A stretch of DNA of 64,000 nucleotides from Phymatolithon calcareum (taxonomy: Eukaryota; Rhodophyta; Florideophyceae; Hapalidiales). The first letter of the stretch is position 1. Each line of letters begins with the position of its first letter. Of this stretch, positions 11,231-23,535 are shown piece by piece. The stretch is from the NCBI GenBank assembly GCA_977006965.1, contig OZ345358.1:1-64000 (forward strand), written 5' to 3'. The position numbers and the translations under genes were made by a program. Below the pieces are notes generated by a model. It saw nothing but the letters and a program-made list of their open reading frames with translations, did no database searches and was not told where the DNA came from.

Positions 11231-14020
11231 CATCGGGAAACATTCCCCTCGAAAAAATGGACCTTTCAAAGTTGTTGCCCACTTGAGTTACTGTGCATGA
11301 TGGTTTATTGAACTGACATCGTTCCAATATACTGCAAAGCGGAACGCTGACATAGACTTTCATTGAATACGTAAATGCATTTCTTTTCAATCACATGCCC
11401 GGTACTGAGCGTCGAAAATAGATATAAGAGATGAGGGGACAATAAAGAAGACTTGAGAGAGGAAACTGGATGAATGCTGGTAATGATCGAAGTGAAATTC
11501 AGAAGCAAAAGGAAGCCATTGACTCCAGAACACGAAAGCTTTCCTGTACTTACACAAAACTATATCCAAGGGATTCGCAAGGCGGGCATACGATTTTTTT
11601 AGTGTATTTCTTTATTTTACCGAGTTTTCCACTAATCTTAGGAATACGAATTGTAGGGTACCGGCTCCTAATTTTCTCATTGCGAGTAACCCCAGTCGTG
11701 TGTTCAAGTTCGAACCGACTCCTAACTTTCTCCTTTCGAGTACCTCTAGCCTGTCTCAATATCAAACTCGAAACTGAAATTTCGCGACACTGAGCATGCG
11801 TGCAGCATCTTCTCCAGTCTGAAGAACTATTTGCGACGAAAATTCTGTCGTCGGCGAGAATGGTCAGTCGCATACTCCTTAGTTCCAACTTAAATGGAAG
11901 TACATGAGACGAACCAGATTTATCTTGTGTTGCGAAGTGCCGTGAATATCCGCGATAGAAATGCGTGAAAATGAGTTAAATCTATGATACCGGAACGTTT
12001 AATTCTGCGGGACTACACCTGCTTCGCGCATTGAGAAGGTGCTTTGAAGGTGAAGCGCCAATACGGTTGGTCTAGAAATAACGTGAGACTGCTTGTCATA
12101 TGCGGTGTTTGCTCTTCGCTTCTTAACAATGTATTCGAGAGGCAGTCGAAAGACATGATTTTGAGCAGGTTAGAGTGTTTGGGCAAATATTTTGGAACTT
12201 GTCACTCGTTCTACAGCAAGAGTGAGTCCCTGCGCGATCTCCGTTTCAAAGCGGGAGCTAATGTCGGGCATATGAAAATGCACATTCCTCGACATTGAAG
12301 GATAGCAGCGCACCCCTGGGATCTACTCAGATAGCACCTACTCGTCATGCCAAGCGTTGGGCTGCCTGCAAAACTAACAGATCTAGTAACATAGACTTAT
12401 TGTAGATCGCGGAACTATATCATTTGCCGAAATATCGTTAGCGTTGGTCCGCACAAGTCTCAAGCCCATCTATGTTGCTTGTTGTACAAGCTGTATGAGA
12501 AGACTCTCTCTGCTCCCCCGTTTGTCGCTACCACGAATACGTACCTTCCTCTCGGCTTTGTCGCAGGAGCATTTCATGTGCGAACAATGCGTCCGCAAAC
12601 AAGAAAGCTCCAGCCTCGCCACCGTTCTCGTTCTCCTACTTACCTTGAGCTCCTCTCACGCGAACTGCGCGTGCGTGAGCATCGAGGTCCCATCTCATCA
12701 TTGTTTTCTCCTTTTCTCTTTCCTTGTCGCCGCAAGATTTACCGGCCAGTACTCTATACATTCTCCGTCGCTTACCGTGAGCCGTGTTAGTTTTGTAATC
12801 TATCTGACCTCCCCGTATGGGTGTCCGCTTACTTTCCCATGGTGGGTCATCTTCAATCTAGTGTGTTGCCCCTGTTTTGTACTTAGGCTCATCGACCCAC
12901 AAGTATTATCCATCGCCTGTCGACCATCGAGTATCTACGATGGACTATCGATATCGACCAACAAACAAGTAAACATCTTCACTCAACCTACATATCTGAG
13001 CTGTCATTGTTGGACGACGCTTATCCGGCCATTCCCATCGCGGCCCCTTCCATGACCGGTTCTACACTTATCCAATTTTATCCCTCCGTGTCGCACTGGA
13101 TCACCTTACTCGGCAACACGAGAAATTTTGGAATTTGTGGAGACATGAGCATTCGTTTGGATAGAGACATCCGAGCCGAAAACTTTGCTAAGGTCAGTGC
13201 GAAGGTTGACAAAAACATTAACGAATAAACACCGATACTTCATCTCGACCATCGTTGTCATAGCCATGCTATAGCGTCCATTAACATAGCGCCATGATGA
13301 TGATCACCGCCGGGTTCTCGACACTAGTATTCGTGATAGATGACTTGTGGGCTGACGTTTCAACACAGATGAAAAGAGAGCGGCCACAAAGAATTAGCTT
13401 GTCTCGAAAATCTTGGTTGTACAATACGGCGAAACCTGTTCGCAACATCTCCGTCGTCCGGTACAGTCACCAGCGGTAAACCTCTCACTGGGTGTGTTAT
13501 GAAGTACAATTCATCAACCATGAGAGTCCTCACCATCCGTGATGGATAACTCATTGGTTGAGTTGTTAGTACCCTCTTCATTAATTCCACATGCATACTT
13601 TACCTACCGCCGGCATGGGCGACAACTCTACCACCGAACCTGCCACGAAGAGACCAACTTGTCCTTGCTGCTGCCGCGGATTGACTTCGTCTACACGCTT
13701 GCCGGCGAAGGCGATGACGACAATACGCAAGGATCGTCACCGCTTTGCAATGATTCGCAAGATCCCAAAATCCCATCGTGACATAAGGGCGATAGCGGTT
13801 ACAGCATCTGCTGACGCCTGCATTCGCAACGATATTCGTAGCCGCAACAAGATGATTGCCGTCATGGACGAGCATACGAAAGCACGTGGTACACTTCGGC
13901 ATTTGATATATGTTCATCTAAACGTCCTAGAGGATGAAAACGCTGGCGACATTGGGGACAAGGTCATTTTCAAGAACTGGTGCGTATCGACTTTGATCGT
14001 ACGCTTATAGAAGAAGTGAA
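11190..14020. repeat. Segmental duplicate SD1, copy 1 (second copy at 37200-39207)
   Basis: Left to right, this region and 37200-39207 share reverse R1 sequence, a middle block around 12050-12350 / 38210-38530 with matching GTCGAAAGACWTGATT context, and an R5 block. Copy 1 differs by carrying a 666-bp solo LTR. Orientation is the same in both. A plus-strand frame at 13591-14010 is open for 139 residues and starts with an R5 peptide (NSTTEPATKRPTC). It does not resemble a family known to me. Confidence 0.65.
12401..13066. mobile_element. Solo LTR, 666 bp, with 5-bp target-site duplication
   Basis: The element starts TGTAGATCGCGG and ends ACCGGTTCTACA, so it has the TG...CA ends and short inverted termini of an LTR. 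It is flanked by CTTAT at 12396-12400 and 13067-13071. The duplicate at ~38550-38570 lacks it and shows the uninterrupted site. A second copy lies at 19916-20589. No internal retrotransposon region is next to it, so it is a solo LTR left by LTR-LTR recombination. Orientation is not fixed. Confidence 0.85.
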
Positions 14021-14022
14021 AG

Positions 14023-15300
14023 TTTTTTATTTAAAAGTTACCAATGCATCTGCAAACGCTTGGGGCATCTTTGTGAAGGCCATTGGGCCACAAACAGGGT
14101 CTATCGTTCTTACATGTTAGCGTGGTCGATTTCGACGCGATCTAGCGGAAATACCAAATCCTACCTCTGGCTTAGAGCCTCGAGGGGGAAAATATTCTAC
14201 TGTCTTGAGTTGCGGGTTTCAGGTTCCGAGAGCAGCCTTGGCCGTCTGATACATAGCAAGGATTTCGACGAGTGCCCTCCTTGTAAAAGCACTCTTCTTC
14301 ATTTGACAGCTTGTCTTTTGATAGGCCTCACTTGAGATCTTCGATAGCATCCTTTCCAGTTTGTCCAGCTAGGTCTATGAGCTCGGAGAGGCTCATAGGC
14401 GGGAACATTCCAAATGCCCATTTAATGGCCAGGGTCCTGTACTTCCTTGACTTGAAGCACAAGTGTGGTGGCAGCGTGGTCTTAATACTCGGGATGGGGC
14501 ATTTTTTGCCATTTTCCACTTTCGTGGCAGCTTCCAGGATGTTTTGTCTTTGGTATTGCTTGATGTTTGTGCGAGGCGTAGTTTCATACGCCGCTCTGAA
14601 GAGGTGAGGCTTCACTTTGGCGTGGGTTACGTCCAGATTTGCGTTTTCAATCTCCTTCGGGTGTTGCACCTGTGTCGGTTTTGACTAAAGATTTTCGGCG
14701 TGCCTCATTAGTCTTCGTACAAACAATCTTGCAAGTATGTCCCTTCTGTACTTCTGCTTCACAATACGGCACATCGCTCTGCTTCTTTCCGCACTCCTTC
14801 TGCCCGGTTTCCCAAATATTTGGCAGAAGAACATCGACTCCACCTTTTTGATCTCAATCTCTACTTTGGGTGTCCATGGTGTCAGATGTACTGCATACTC
14901 CCACCTCGACTTCACAAGAGACTTGTACAACCTGATTGACCTCTACGGGTGCACTCCGTGCCTACGCTTCTACAGATCTTTAGTAATTTCAAGATTCTCC
15001 TGAAATATAGCCCTCTCCTTCACAGAAATTTCATCCACATTTTGGTGGATATACAAGGCAGTAGCGACTTTCAGCACGTAGCTTAGCAATCGGATCCTTG
15101 GAACTTGAACTCCAGACTGAAGCAGTACCTGGAGAAAGATACGGTAAAACTCCTTTCCTTCCATTTGGACGATTGCCTTATCCATTAGGATGTCGGGTGG
15201 AAACGCATCCTCGGGATATAACAGGAAGTCCTCTGCAGAAACCAGACTCTCATTCTCGATTACACTCAACAGATTTGTGTATGCACCGTTCACCTTCTAC
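14023..15300 (-). mobile_element. LINE remnant (thumb and C-terminal domain)
   Basis: Minus-strand frames read LYKSLVKSRWEYAVHLTPW (reverse-transcriptase thumb, ~14920) and then KWAFGMFPPMS near 14410. The same two blocks occur in the same order in the LINE at 17123-18103. The 3' end at ~14023 reads AAATAAAAAA on the minus strand, a short A tail overlapping a polyadenylation signal. The frame at 14970-15293 is probably upstream LINE sequence but has no clear motif. Stops and shifts are frequent. The 5' border is uncertain because 15240-15490 matches 39225-39490. Confidence 0.6.
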
Positions 15301-15407
15301 ATTCATCTCCGGCTGCAGATTCTTTCACTCTTTCGTTGATTTCTTCACTCAACCCTTCTTTCTTCTTGTCCGAAGTCACCATCTTTAATAGCATCCAAGA
15401 CCAGACA

Positions 15408-16720
15408 AAACCAAAATTCGAACTTAGTTATAACTGTTGCGAAGTTTGAGTTTCGAGTTTGATATTGAGACAAGCTAGGGGTACTCGAAATTAGAAACTT
15501 AGGAGTCGGTTCAAACTTGAACAAACGACTGGGGTTACTCGCAATGAGTCACTTAGGAGCCGGTATGTCCTCGTCGAGGTTTAAGGTCAAGGCCCTTATC
15601 CCTTGGTATCGTTTTCAATCAAACTTCGATGGTTGTTTTCCTACTTGCTTGCCGAAATCCATCGACGGATGAGTTCCTCGACTTTAAAATGTTCTTGGAA
15701 GAGCACAAAAAATCATAATATCGCCTATGCTTACATGCTGCTCCAATTCTGTACCCTACAATTAGTATTCCTAAGATTAGTGGAAAACTCGGTAAAACAA
15801 AGAAATACACTAAAGAAATCGTATGCCCGCCTTGCGAATTCCTTGGATATAGTTTCGTGTAAGTACAGGAAAGCTTTCGTGTTCTTTTGCTTCTGAATTT
15901 CATTTCGATCATTACCAGCATTCATCCTGTTTCCTCTCTCAAGTCTTCTTGATTGTCCCCTCATCCCTTATATCTATTTTCGACACTCAGTGCCGGGCAT
16001 GTGATTAAAAAGAAATGCATTTACGTATTCAATGAAAATCTATGTTAGCCTTCTGCTTACCAGTATATTAGAACGATGCCAGTTCAGTAGAGCGCCATGC
16101 ACAGTAATTCAAGTGGGCAACAACTTTGAAAGGTCCATTTTTTCGAGGGGACTGTTTCCTACTGTATTCTATGTTTCTATTTCAACAATATTTGAATTGA
16201 AAGGCCTCGGAAAGGTGACAGTATACGCAATTTGCCTTGCCCGTTTATTCGTATGACTGCGGTGCTTTAGAAAGATTGCAATAAAAAAGTATATACAATT
16301 AGGAGCGGTTCTCTAGAGTTTTTCGGAGTGAATTTTAACCATCCTCTCCTTGTAGCTTTCCAATTAAAAAATTATGACCAGCATTTAGTCCTCTTCTTCT
16401 TCCCCTACTAGTTGGCCCACTTCAACTCATCAAACTCGCCCCAGTCCAATTCCTCCAATCTCTACAACTCTTTTCCTTGTGGTTCCTTTACACATACGGG
16501 AAGAACACGTTTTGCTGGAGCTCCAAGGTCCGAGGCGATCAGGGTCTCCAATTTACAAACGCGGCCCTCAGTCTCTCATGCCCGATTAGTCATGGTAGCA
16601 CGCTATGCATGTCCGCGCGCGAGCATGTTTCTGGGAGTGACCGGCTTTTCGTCGCGACTCGTACAAGAAGAATGGCGACACAGCTCGAAGTCTCTGGTGA
16701 GGATCTGTAGACCATAGGAC
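15408..16720 (+). repeat. Dispersed repeat R1, longest copy
   Basis: This is the reference copy for R1. It shares all sub-blocks with 31745-32600 and 39420-40480. It contains no convincing reading frame. The end block, with CCGCGCGCGAGCATG, lies just before the secreted-protein gene on the opposite strand, as in the other two complete modules. Confidence 0.65.
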
Positions 16721-16799
16721 AGGATAACAATATTGTGTACAATTTTGTTCATTCTTTTATGTGAACAAAACACAGATTTTGGAAGGAAATACTACCTCT

Positions 16800-18351
16800 T
16801 TCCATTATCACTGGAGAAATTAATCGATGTCAATATCTGCCGAGATCAAGCGGCAGGGATACGCGCACGCGGAGCGCAATACTGACAACCTCTCTTTCAA
16901 GCCGGATCCGTTGACTCAAAGCGGTCGATATTGAGTTCGCGAATTAGTTCGAAAGTATCTGTACACGGGTCCCTGCAGCCGTACGGCAGCGGGACGACGA
17001 TCTCACGCAGGCAAGCGTTCTCTTCTGGCGTGAACGGCGTGGAGCGTTGGAAAAAAAGTCCTCGAAGAACTCCAGGGCCCCATTAAGAAGATATTCTCCC
17101 TACTCGATCTCCTGCAAGCACTTTTTTTTGAATTTGGAATTTATTAAACGCCCTCAGTAACACTCATAAGACTGCAAGGGAGATGCGTTTAATCAGCTAC
17201 GTTGTAGCTTCGATCATATATTCAAATACTTGTAACCCAGGTTAACTGCAACCCTAGCTGCAAAAACCCTCTCCCGTAAAAGGGCGGAGGGAAAAGCTTG
17301 GGGTCCATTGATCAGATTTCATCAATTGGCGCCTTGTCTATTCCATGTCGTCGCAAAAGACGATAGTGAAGAAGAGCAGCTTGTCTAGAGCATTTTCAGT
17401 GATTTCATTCTCCTCTTTGGTCAGTTGATATCTTCCGAGGTATTCTTCCACGTTGCTCATGAGGACTGGTACAGTATCACCGAACTTGTCTCTGAGAAGT
17501 GATGTGCTCATTGGGGGGAACCGACCGAATGCCCACGTTACCGCTAATTGGCGGTGCCGTGTTTTCGGGAGTCAAATAATCGCCGGGGTGGACCCGGGCA
17601 GATCGTAGGGAATTTTTCTCTTTCTGTTGGACTCCGAGACGTCTCCTTTGTCTTTGAAGAGCAAGATCCTCAACGATTTTGCTGAAACTCCCTGTTTGAG
17701 GGAAGTCAGTGCCGTCTCGAATAGATCGTACTGTAGCATTGCCGATATGTCTCGACTAACCCATTGTAGTTCATCCACATCTCTTTCCTCGATTGGGACG
17801 GCCAGAAGGCTCCTTTTCTTTGATCTGGCTCGTTCCAGCATTTTGAGTGCTAATACAAGTCTCCTGTTTTCGGCGTTGTGAATTCGGCAAAGAAGGCGAA
17901 GTCTGACTTAGCGGTTTTTCGATACTGGACCGAATACTTGTGCGAAAAATGTTTTCTCCACTTCTGCGATAGCTGTCTGGACTCTCGGCGTCCATGGCGT
18001 CAGGTGCATTGCATACTCCCATCTTGGTTGTATCAACGCCTTGCATGTCTTCACTGCTTTCACGGGGCTGAGTGCTCGCAACGACACACCCAGGGACCTC
18101 AGTTCCTGCAAGCACTGCGGCAGTGCCATCCCGAGAAAACAGTTGAACTTCTTCCCGTTGATGCACTTCAATTTGAGCTGCGAGCGCATATTTCGAACCA
18201 CAGAGCTAATGATCTTACTGCTCATGTCGAAATCGGGCGCGTTCTTCTTCCAGTCAAGAAGCACCTTGCGCTCTTCGCGTTTCGGGAAACATTCTTGCGT
18301 CTTCACAACGGTGAGCAAGGGTAAGAATACGAATATGATCTTATTCTTCAT
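16800..18351 (-). pseudogene. Small secreted-protein gene, split by a LINE
   Basis: The minus-strand start is an ATG at 18351. The protein begins with a signal peptide-like stretch (basic MKNK, then IIFVFLPLLTVV), followed by CFPKREERKVLLDWKKNAPDFD. It is similar to the frames at 32621-33139 and 40490-40970. After PQCLQE the frame passes directly into LINE sequence, giving a 147-residue chimera. The second half of the gene continues at 17122 down to ~16800, beyond the LINE, with stops. It is the only copy with an ATG start. The family is not known to me; it could be an extracellular or cell-wall protein. Confidence 0.65.
17123..18103 (-). mobile_element. 5'-truncated LINE inserted in the secreted-protein gene
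   Basis: The insert is flanked by a 13-bp duplication TCCTGCAAGCACT at 17110-17122 and 18104-18116. On the minus strand it starts in the reverse-transcriptase thumb (LIQPRWEYAMHLTPW). It runs through a frame with PYDLPGSTPAII and AVTWAFGRFPPMS, and ends with AATAAA followed by a run of seven A. This makes it the clearest LINE insertion in the window. It was truncated on arrival and codes for no enzyme. Related remnants lie at 14023-15300 and 24560-24920. Confidence 0.85.
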
Positions 18352-18359
18352 TGTGTGCT

Positions 18360-19050
18360 GAGAATTGATTGTGCGATGAAGATGCTGTCTCTTGGATGAG
18401 GTGCTGGTTGTACACTGGAAGTGGCAGGCTTTGTTCCGTTATGTAGCGGTGCATGGCGTCGAAGCAGGTCAGTTTCGCACCGGTGTTTACCGACAGAGAC
18501 ACAAATTATTTAGTGGGGTCGTAACTTGCCGAAAATTAGCTCCAAGCTGCACATCCAGGGCCAAGGAGGATCTTGTCCCGCATTTCAATGCTCATTCTGA
18601 AGCCGATTGACTGTCAGGGCGAGAATGGGGCTTCCCAGTCATGGAATGAAGTGTCGATCATCGAACGTCTATTCCAGAATGACTCTGAATCGGACTGCGC
18701 CCGCCGTTTGCACGACCTTGTTGCATTGTTTGAAAAAATCGCTGTGGCCAAGCTTACAAACAGTATCTATAACTGGCCGAAACTCATCCAGGGTTGACCG
18801 CTCGCCGCATTTTTTGAGTCTCTGTAGAAATCTTGTTGACTACGCGAGCGTTGCTTAGGAAATAGAAAGCCTTCAAGGCGTTCTTGTCTCTTTTTGAGAG
18901 ACGCGACTCCGTTGACAGGATATCTCGGATGCTTCTCGTTCACAAAGAATTTCGCCCGCTTGTTCTTCAACCGCGGTAGTCCACCGCTGAACCTCCGATG
19001 AAGCTCCAGTTCAATGCAGTTTCTGCAGTGTGGACTCGCGCGCACGAGAG
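18360..19050. repeat. Upstream flank of the secreted-protein module
   Basis: Bases 18360-18700 match 33140-33300 and 40980-41330. They include the promoter region of the secreted-protein gene, where the TATATA of the other copies reads TACATA (minus strand) near 18440. The block with CTGTCAGGGCGAGAATGGGG is shared only with 41230. The remainder to 19050 was not recognised. Confidence 0.45.
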
Positions 19051-19715
19051 GCGGCTAAAAGAGTGGACGACGAATGCTCGGCGCATAGCTGAAATGTGTC
19101 GGGCGCTAGGAAGGATAAAACGTACTCCCAGCCCATCGGCGGTGTTTCACTGTGCGAGAGTGAATCGCCGTAGTAGAGCGCTTTGAGATTAGGATTCGAT
19201 CGCTGCCGCCGCGGACGGGTTGTCATTGCGGCAACGGGTAGATAAGCGAGTGTAACGCGCTAAGCCTTAGCCTTCATTTTCTGTAATGCGTTAATCGCCG
19301 TGTGGCGATTAATAGTACTGTGCGCATGTGTTAGAGTTTTCGATCTACACGTTCCGCAAGATGAGGCGCTCCGACCCGTGGTCGTGCGAGCGCCATTTAC
19401 GTATACCATAGTTTCTCACTACCCTGCGCCGGTTACATTACCGCGCTAATGTTAGAGTACTTTATGGCATGTGCTCATCGAAGCTGCTAGATGATCTCTC
19501 GTCCGAGGGACGAGTCATCGCGCCGATGGGTTGCCTCGCTCCCTGAGCAAGCTGACTGCGCGCCCCACAGAGTAGACGTACTTAGGAGAGGCGCGGCTTG
19601 CAGGTAGAACAAAAAAGGCATCGCACGAGCGAGAGCAGCACAGCTCCCTTTGCGACATCGCCAATATTTTCCTTTCCAGCTCCTCGGCTGGAAATCGTTT
19701 TTCTCTCACCGCTAG
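19050..19715. other. Unassigned segment
   Basis: Several short frames are open on both strands but none has a start, a composition or a motif to support it. The stretch is somewhat GC-rich. Confidence 0.3.
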
Positions 19716-21000
19716 CGCTTCGATCGTGCTGACCCGCGAGGCGTCACACGAGCTAGAGGGAAGCATAAGATGGCACTGGGAATTAGAGCGGTACGTTGCC
19801 GGTGTGAGATGGGGGCTCAGGCAGAAGACCAGTTCCCAAGATGATGCAGATGGATGAGCCACAATGAGAAATAGTACTGAGATTCGATTTGCTACATCAT
19901 GATTTGGAACGACTGTGTAGATCGCGGGATTATATCATTTGCCGAAATATCGTTAGCATTGGTCCGCAGAAGTCCCAAGCCCATCGATGTAGCTCGGTGT
20001 GCAAGCTGTACGAGAAGAATCTTCTTGTTCCCCCGTTTGTCGTTAACACGAATACGTATCCACCTTGTCTCAGGAGCATTTCATGTGCAAGAAATGCCCC
20101 CCTAAGCAAGCAAGCTCCCACCTCAGCACCATTCTCATTCTCTTACTTACCGTGAGCTTCTCACGCGCGGACTGCGCGTGAGCGAGCGCCGAACTCCAAT
20201 CTCATACTGTTCGCCTTCTTTTCTCTTTCCCTACCTCCGCAAGATTTACCGGCTCGTGATGTATGAATTATCCCTGTCTTACTATGGGCTATCCTGTTTC
20301 GGTAAGATTTCGGGCCTCTCCATGTGGGTGTCCGCTTACCCTTTCATGGTATGTACCTTGTAGCGTAAGAGTGAAGTCAGTGCTTACTACTTACTCGGCT
20401 GGCGCTGACCTCCAAGATAGAAAGCCATCGACCACCAAGTATCAAACATTGACTGTCTTCCATGGAGTATCACGATGGACTTTCGATATCGATCAACGCT
20501 CAAGTATACGTCTTCATTCAACCACATTATTGCTGGACCACACATATCCGGCCATTCCTATGGCGGCATCTGGCATGACCGGTTCTACAGAATGTTTCGA
20601 AAAAATCGTCGCCCGTAGAGCCAAATGTGGCAGATTCCATAAAAACTTCCAAAATTAAAGGTTTCCAATCTGCTTCATGCGAGGCCGCGGTGTGTCTGTT
20701 GATCTTTCCTGTGCATTCCCCATCACCGGTGCTCCGTGTCTCCTCCTCTTGATAAGACAGCTTATGAGTGGGTCTTGACTACTTTTTCAAATAAAAACGG
20801 CAAAGGAAGAAGAAGAGACATAGATTTTTTTATTTAAAAGTTACCAACGCATCTGAAGACCAAAGCACAGGAAAGGGAGTACAGAAGCAAAAGTTTCACT
20901 GGATTAACTCAAATTTTGTTCGAGTACCAGGATTGCCTATACGCTCTGAAAAGGAGTTACTTTCAGTCAAAAAGTGAAATGATATTTACAACTAATCGCG
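19716..21000 (+). repeat. Dispersed repeat R3, copy 1, interrupted by a solo LTR
   Basis: It aligns with 35130-35750, which is continuous where this copy carries the LTR. It includes the block GCATCTGAAG and a T-run at ~20825 also seen at 14023, so R3 may contain an old LINE 3' end. No frame was supported. Confidence 0.6.
19916..20589. mobile_element. Solo LTR, 674 bp, second copy
   Basis: It has the same ends as the LTR at 12401 (TGTAGATCGCGG...ACCGGTTCTACA) and similar sequence throughout, in the same orientation. Flanks are GACTG (19911-19915) and GAATG (20590-20594), a 5-bp duplication with one change. The paralogous empty site GATTG is at 35347-35351. Confidence 0.8.
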
Positions 21001-21489
21001 ACACAAACGTGGGAGTGTTGAGATAAGGTTGGGTTTATCATGAAAGGGGGTGATCTCTTTCCCATGAGATGATGAGATGATCCAGTCTAAGATGCGATTA
21101 GGATCGCCCCTTAAGTAAAGCAGGGGCGAGAAATACACACTCTGTAAAAATGGGGGAGCACTAACTGACACTAGACTAATAATCAAAAGGGCTTGTTATG
21201 TACTCACTGAGAGTGTAAGTATCCCTCCATACACTAGTGCAGCATTGCGTGTCTACAGCTTGCTCCCGAGCGAAAAATCTCTTTTTCGTTACCAGTCATT
21301 CGCAAGTCGTCGCACGTGGTAACAGCGACGTTATGTCGTTCTTGAATGTTTTCTTCTTTGTCGAACGTTGAAATGAGTTCCCAACTTTGCTGAGGCGCTT
21401 TGCAAGAGTTGCAGACTCTGTGGATCGACGTAAACGGATCTTTGACAAACTGAAAATCCCGAGCTCTATATCCGGCGAATTTGGAAGCA

Positions 21490-22110
21490 GAATGAATAAT
21501 ACCTGCCAGAAAAAGAATGTTCAACAAGAATTGAACACCGCCCCAAGCAGTGAGGATGAAAGAAAGCACACATAGAGTCCGTTTGCGCACGATGGCTTGC
21601 TAGCCAATTTCCGAGAAACCCAGTGAAGCTGATTGAATAAGTAGGCAGTCAAAGAGCATGGACAATTGCGAAACTCAACAGTACTCTGAAGAAAAGGTCT
21701 GTATTTATTCGTATAAGGCAAGGCAAAAACCGGTCGAGTCTAAGCAGCAACAATCCTGTAGAGGACTGAGATAGGATTACTTTGAATCGTGAGTTTTCCC
21801 GTCCGCCATTCTAGTTAGCGTTTCGTGAGTTGCACAAGGGTAGGTAGCGTCAGAGGAAGTCTTGGCCATACGTTCGGAAGTCTGTGGAGCTTTTAAATAA
21901 ACATGAAAAATAGTATTCTGACGGAACCGCACATAGAAACTCTACAGAAGAGAGGAATGTGACTCTAGAGCTTGGCATGATACTATGCAAATCTGATTTT
22001 GCGAATTAAGAAACTTCGATACTGTTAGAATATACTTGGAAAGGCGCCGACTTTGCTCCTGTTGGTGCACATGATACTTTCTCAATAAATGCACTTAATT
22101 GCGACTTATG
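21490..22110 (+). mobile_element. LINE remnant, 3' part
   Basis: Bases 21490-21710 align with 5590-5800 in the LINE at 4769: both contain GAGGATGAAAGAA and the block encoding the end of the ORF. Bases ~21970-22110 match its 3' untranslated end (GCCGACTTT, CACATGATAC). The ~250 bases between are not in the other copy. Coding frames are broken. Confidence 0.6.
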
Positions 22111-23490
22111 TCCAGTTGGGACACATGGTTCCTTCTCAGTATATCCATTTAAATACGATTCATTTCTTCTCCTAGAATTAGAACACAGCCATTGCAAGCG
22201 CCAAAGCAACAGTACACCAACTGAAGCAATGTCTGATTTTCGTTCGGGTTGTAAACATTCTGAAAGCCTTTTCTGCTCCGGGATTTTCCTTCGTCAACGT
22301 GGAGGGCGCATCATACGTGTAAGAAGACAAGAAAGCGGTAAAGAAAACAGTTTAAATACCCCGACCGTCCACGTGGACAAGCGGATCGTGGAACCACCAC
22401 GCTTACGTGGGGTGAATTCGATACCTCGAACGGCAGACAGAGAAGGAGTGCGTTCCTATCTACTTAGTAGAGATAGCGACCTGCCGTAATCTAGGTAGAA
22501 GATAGTTCAGCAATAAAGCACTGCCTTGGGAGTTCCATAAATGGAGAAAACAGTTCACATACCTACATCCTGAAAGCTATCGGCATTTACGAGTCACTGA
22601 TGCAACCAAGGTAAGATTACGCTATCCGTCTCGCCCGTGGACGTTAAAAGAGCAAGAAGCTATCAAAAAGGTGGAAAGGACCCTGTAATTGCAAGCGGAA
22701 GGATCAAGCGGCTCTGGCTGCTGTGTAGAATCCAAACATCAGTAGACAGAAGAGAAATCTTAGCCTTCACGATGTTGGCAAGAGGTTAGGAAAGAAAACT
22801 GGCAATGTTGCCCAAACCAAAAGAATAGTGAAACTTCATAGATCTGCAGTGAACAATTAGAGACATTGCCTCGATGCTTCAGAATGAACTGGCTGCAGCC
22901 CCTTGAATGCATGGTCAAGAGGGGATATTTTGTTCACTTTATTTGAAAGCTCCCAAGGCATCATCATAAGAGTGATACGTTAGCTGGTTAGGCATTCTTA
23001 AGTATGAGCGATAGCCACACCGTTTTGCAAATCAGGCATGACGGCTTCAGACTTTGTCCGGCATCTTCGCCTTCACCCAACCCTGTCACAGGGGGGCAAT
23101 AAAACTTCTGCTTCCGCTCTAGCGCAATATCTTATTCAGAAGAGGAACCTGCGAACACTCGCACGCATGGGAATGCTCGATGCATTGATGATAGTTCTGT
23201 CATAAATCCATCAAACATGCATGTATCGTGCACACTCTGTAACTTCAAATTCAGTCACACTTCAGCCTTTCAGGGCTCAGGTTCATACAGTATTAGCAAT
23301 TTCCTCTAAAAAAATTAAGACCTTCCCAGAAGCCATAGTTCTATCATACACCAGTCATTTAAGTCTGGCAAGGCCGGCGTGTCCGTCCACTTGGGAACCC
23401 ACTCGTTTCGATCACCAAGGCACAACAGCCGAGCTCTAACCTTGTCCAAACCTGACCATCCTCTTCGCCCAGCCTAGAAAATCCACTGCA
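22110..23490. other. Unassigned segment
   Basis: A short plus-strand frame at 22229-22489 is Arg-rich with no motif. Nothing else was supported. No similarity to other parts of the window was seen. Confidence 0.3.
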
Positions 23491-23535
23491 CATTTGATCC
23501 ACAACCGTGCGAAAGCATCCCATCCAGCGACCAAG

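Noticed and set aside
13600-13917. 105-codon minus-strand frame opposite the R5 frame
   Set aside because: Antisense to a frame that recurs in three R5 copies; not itself kept in the others.
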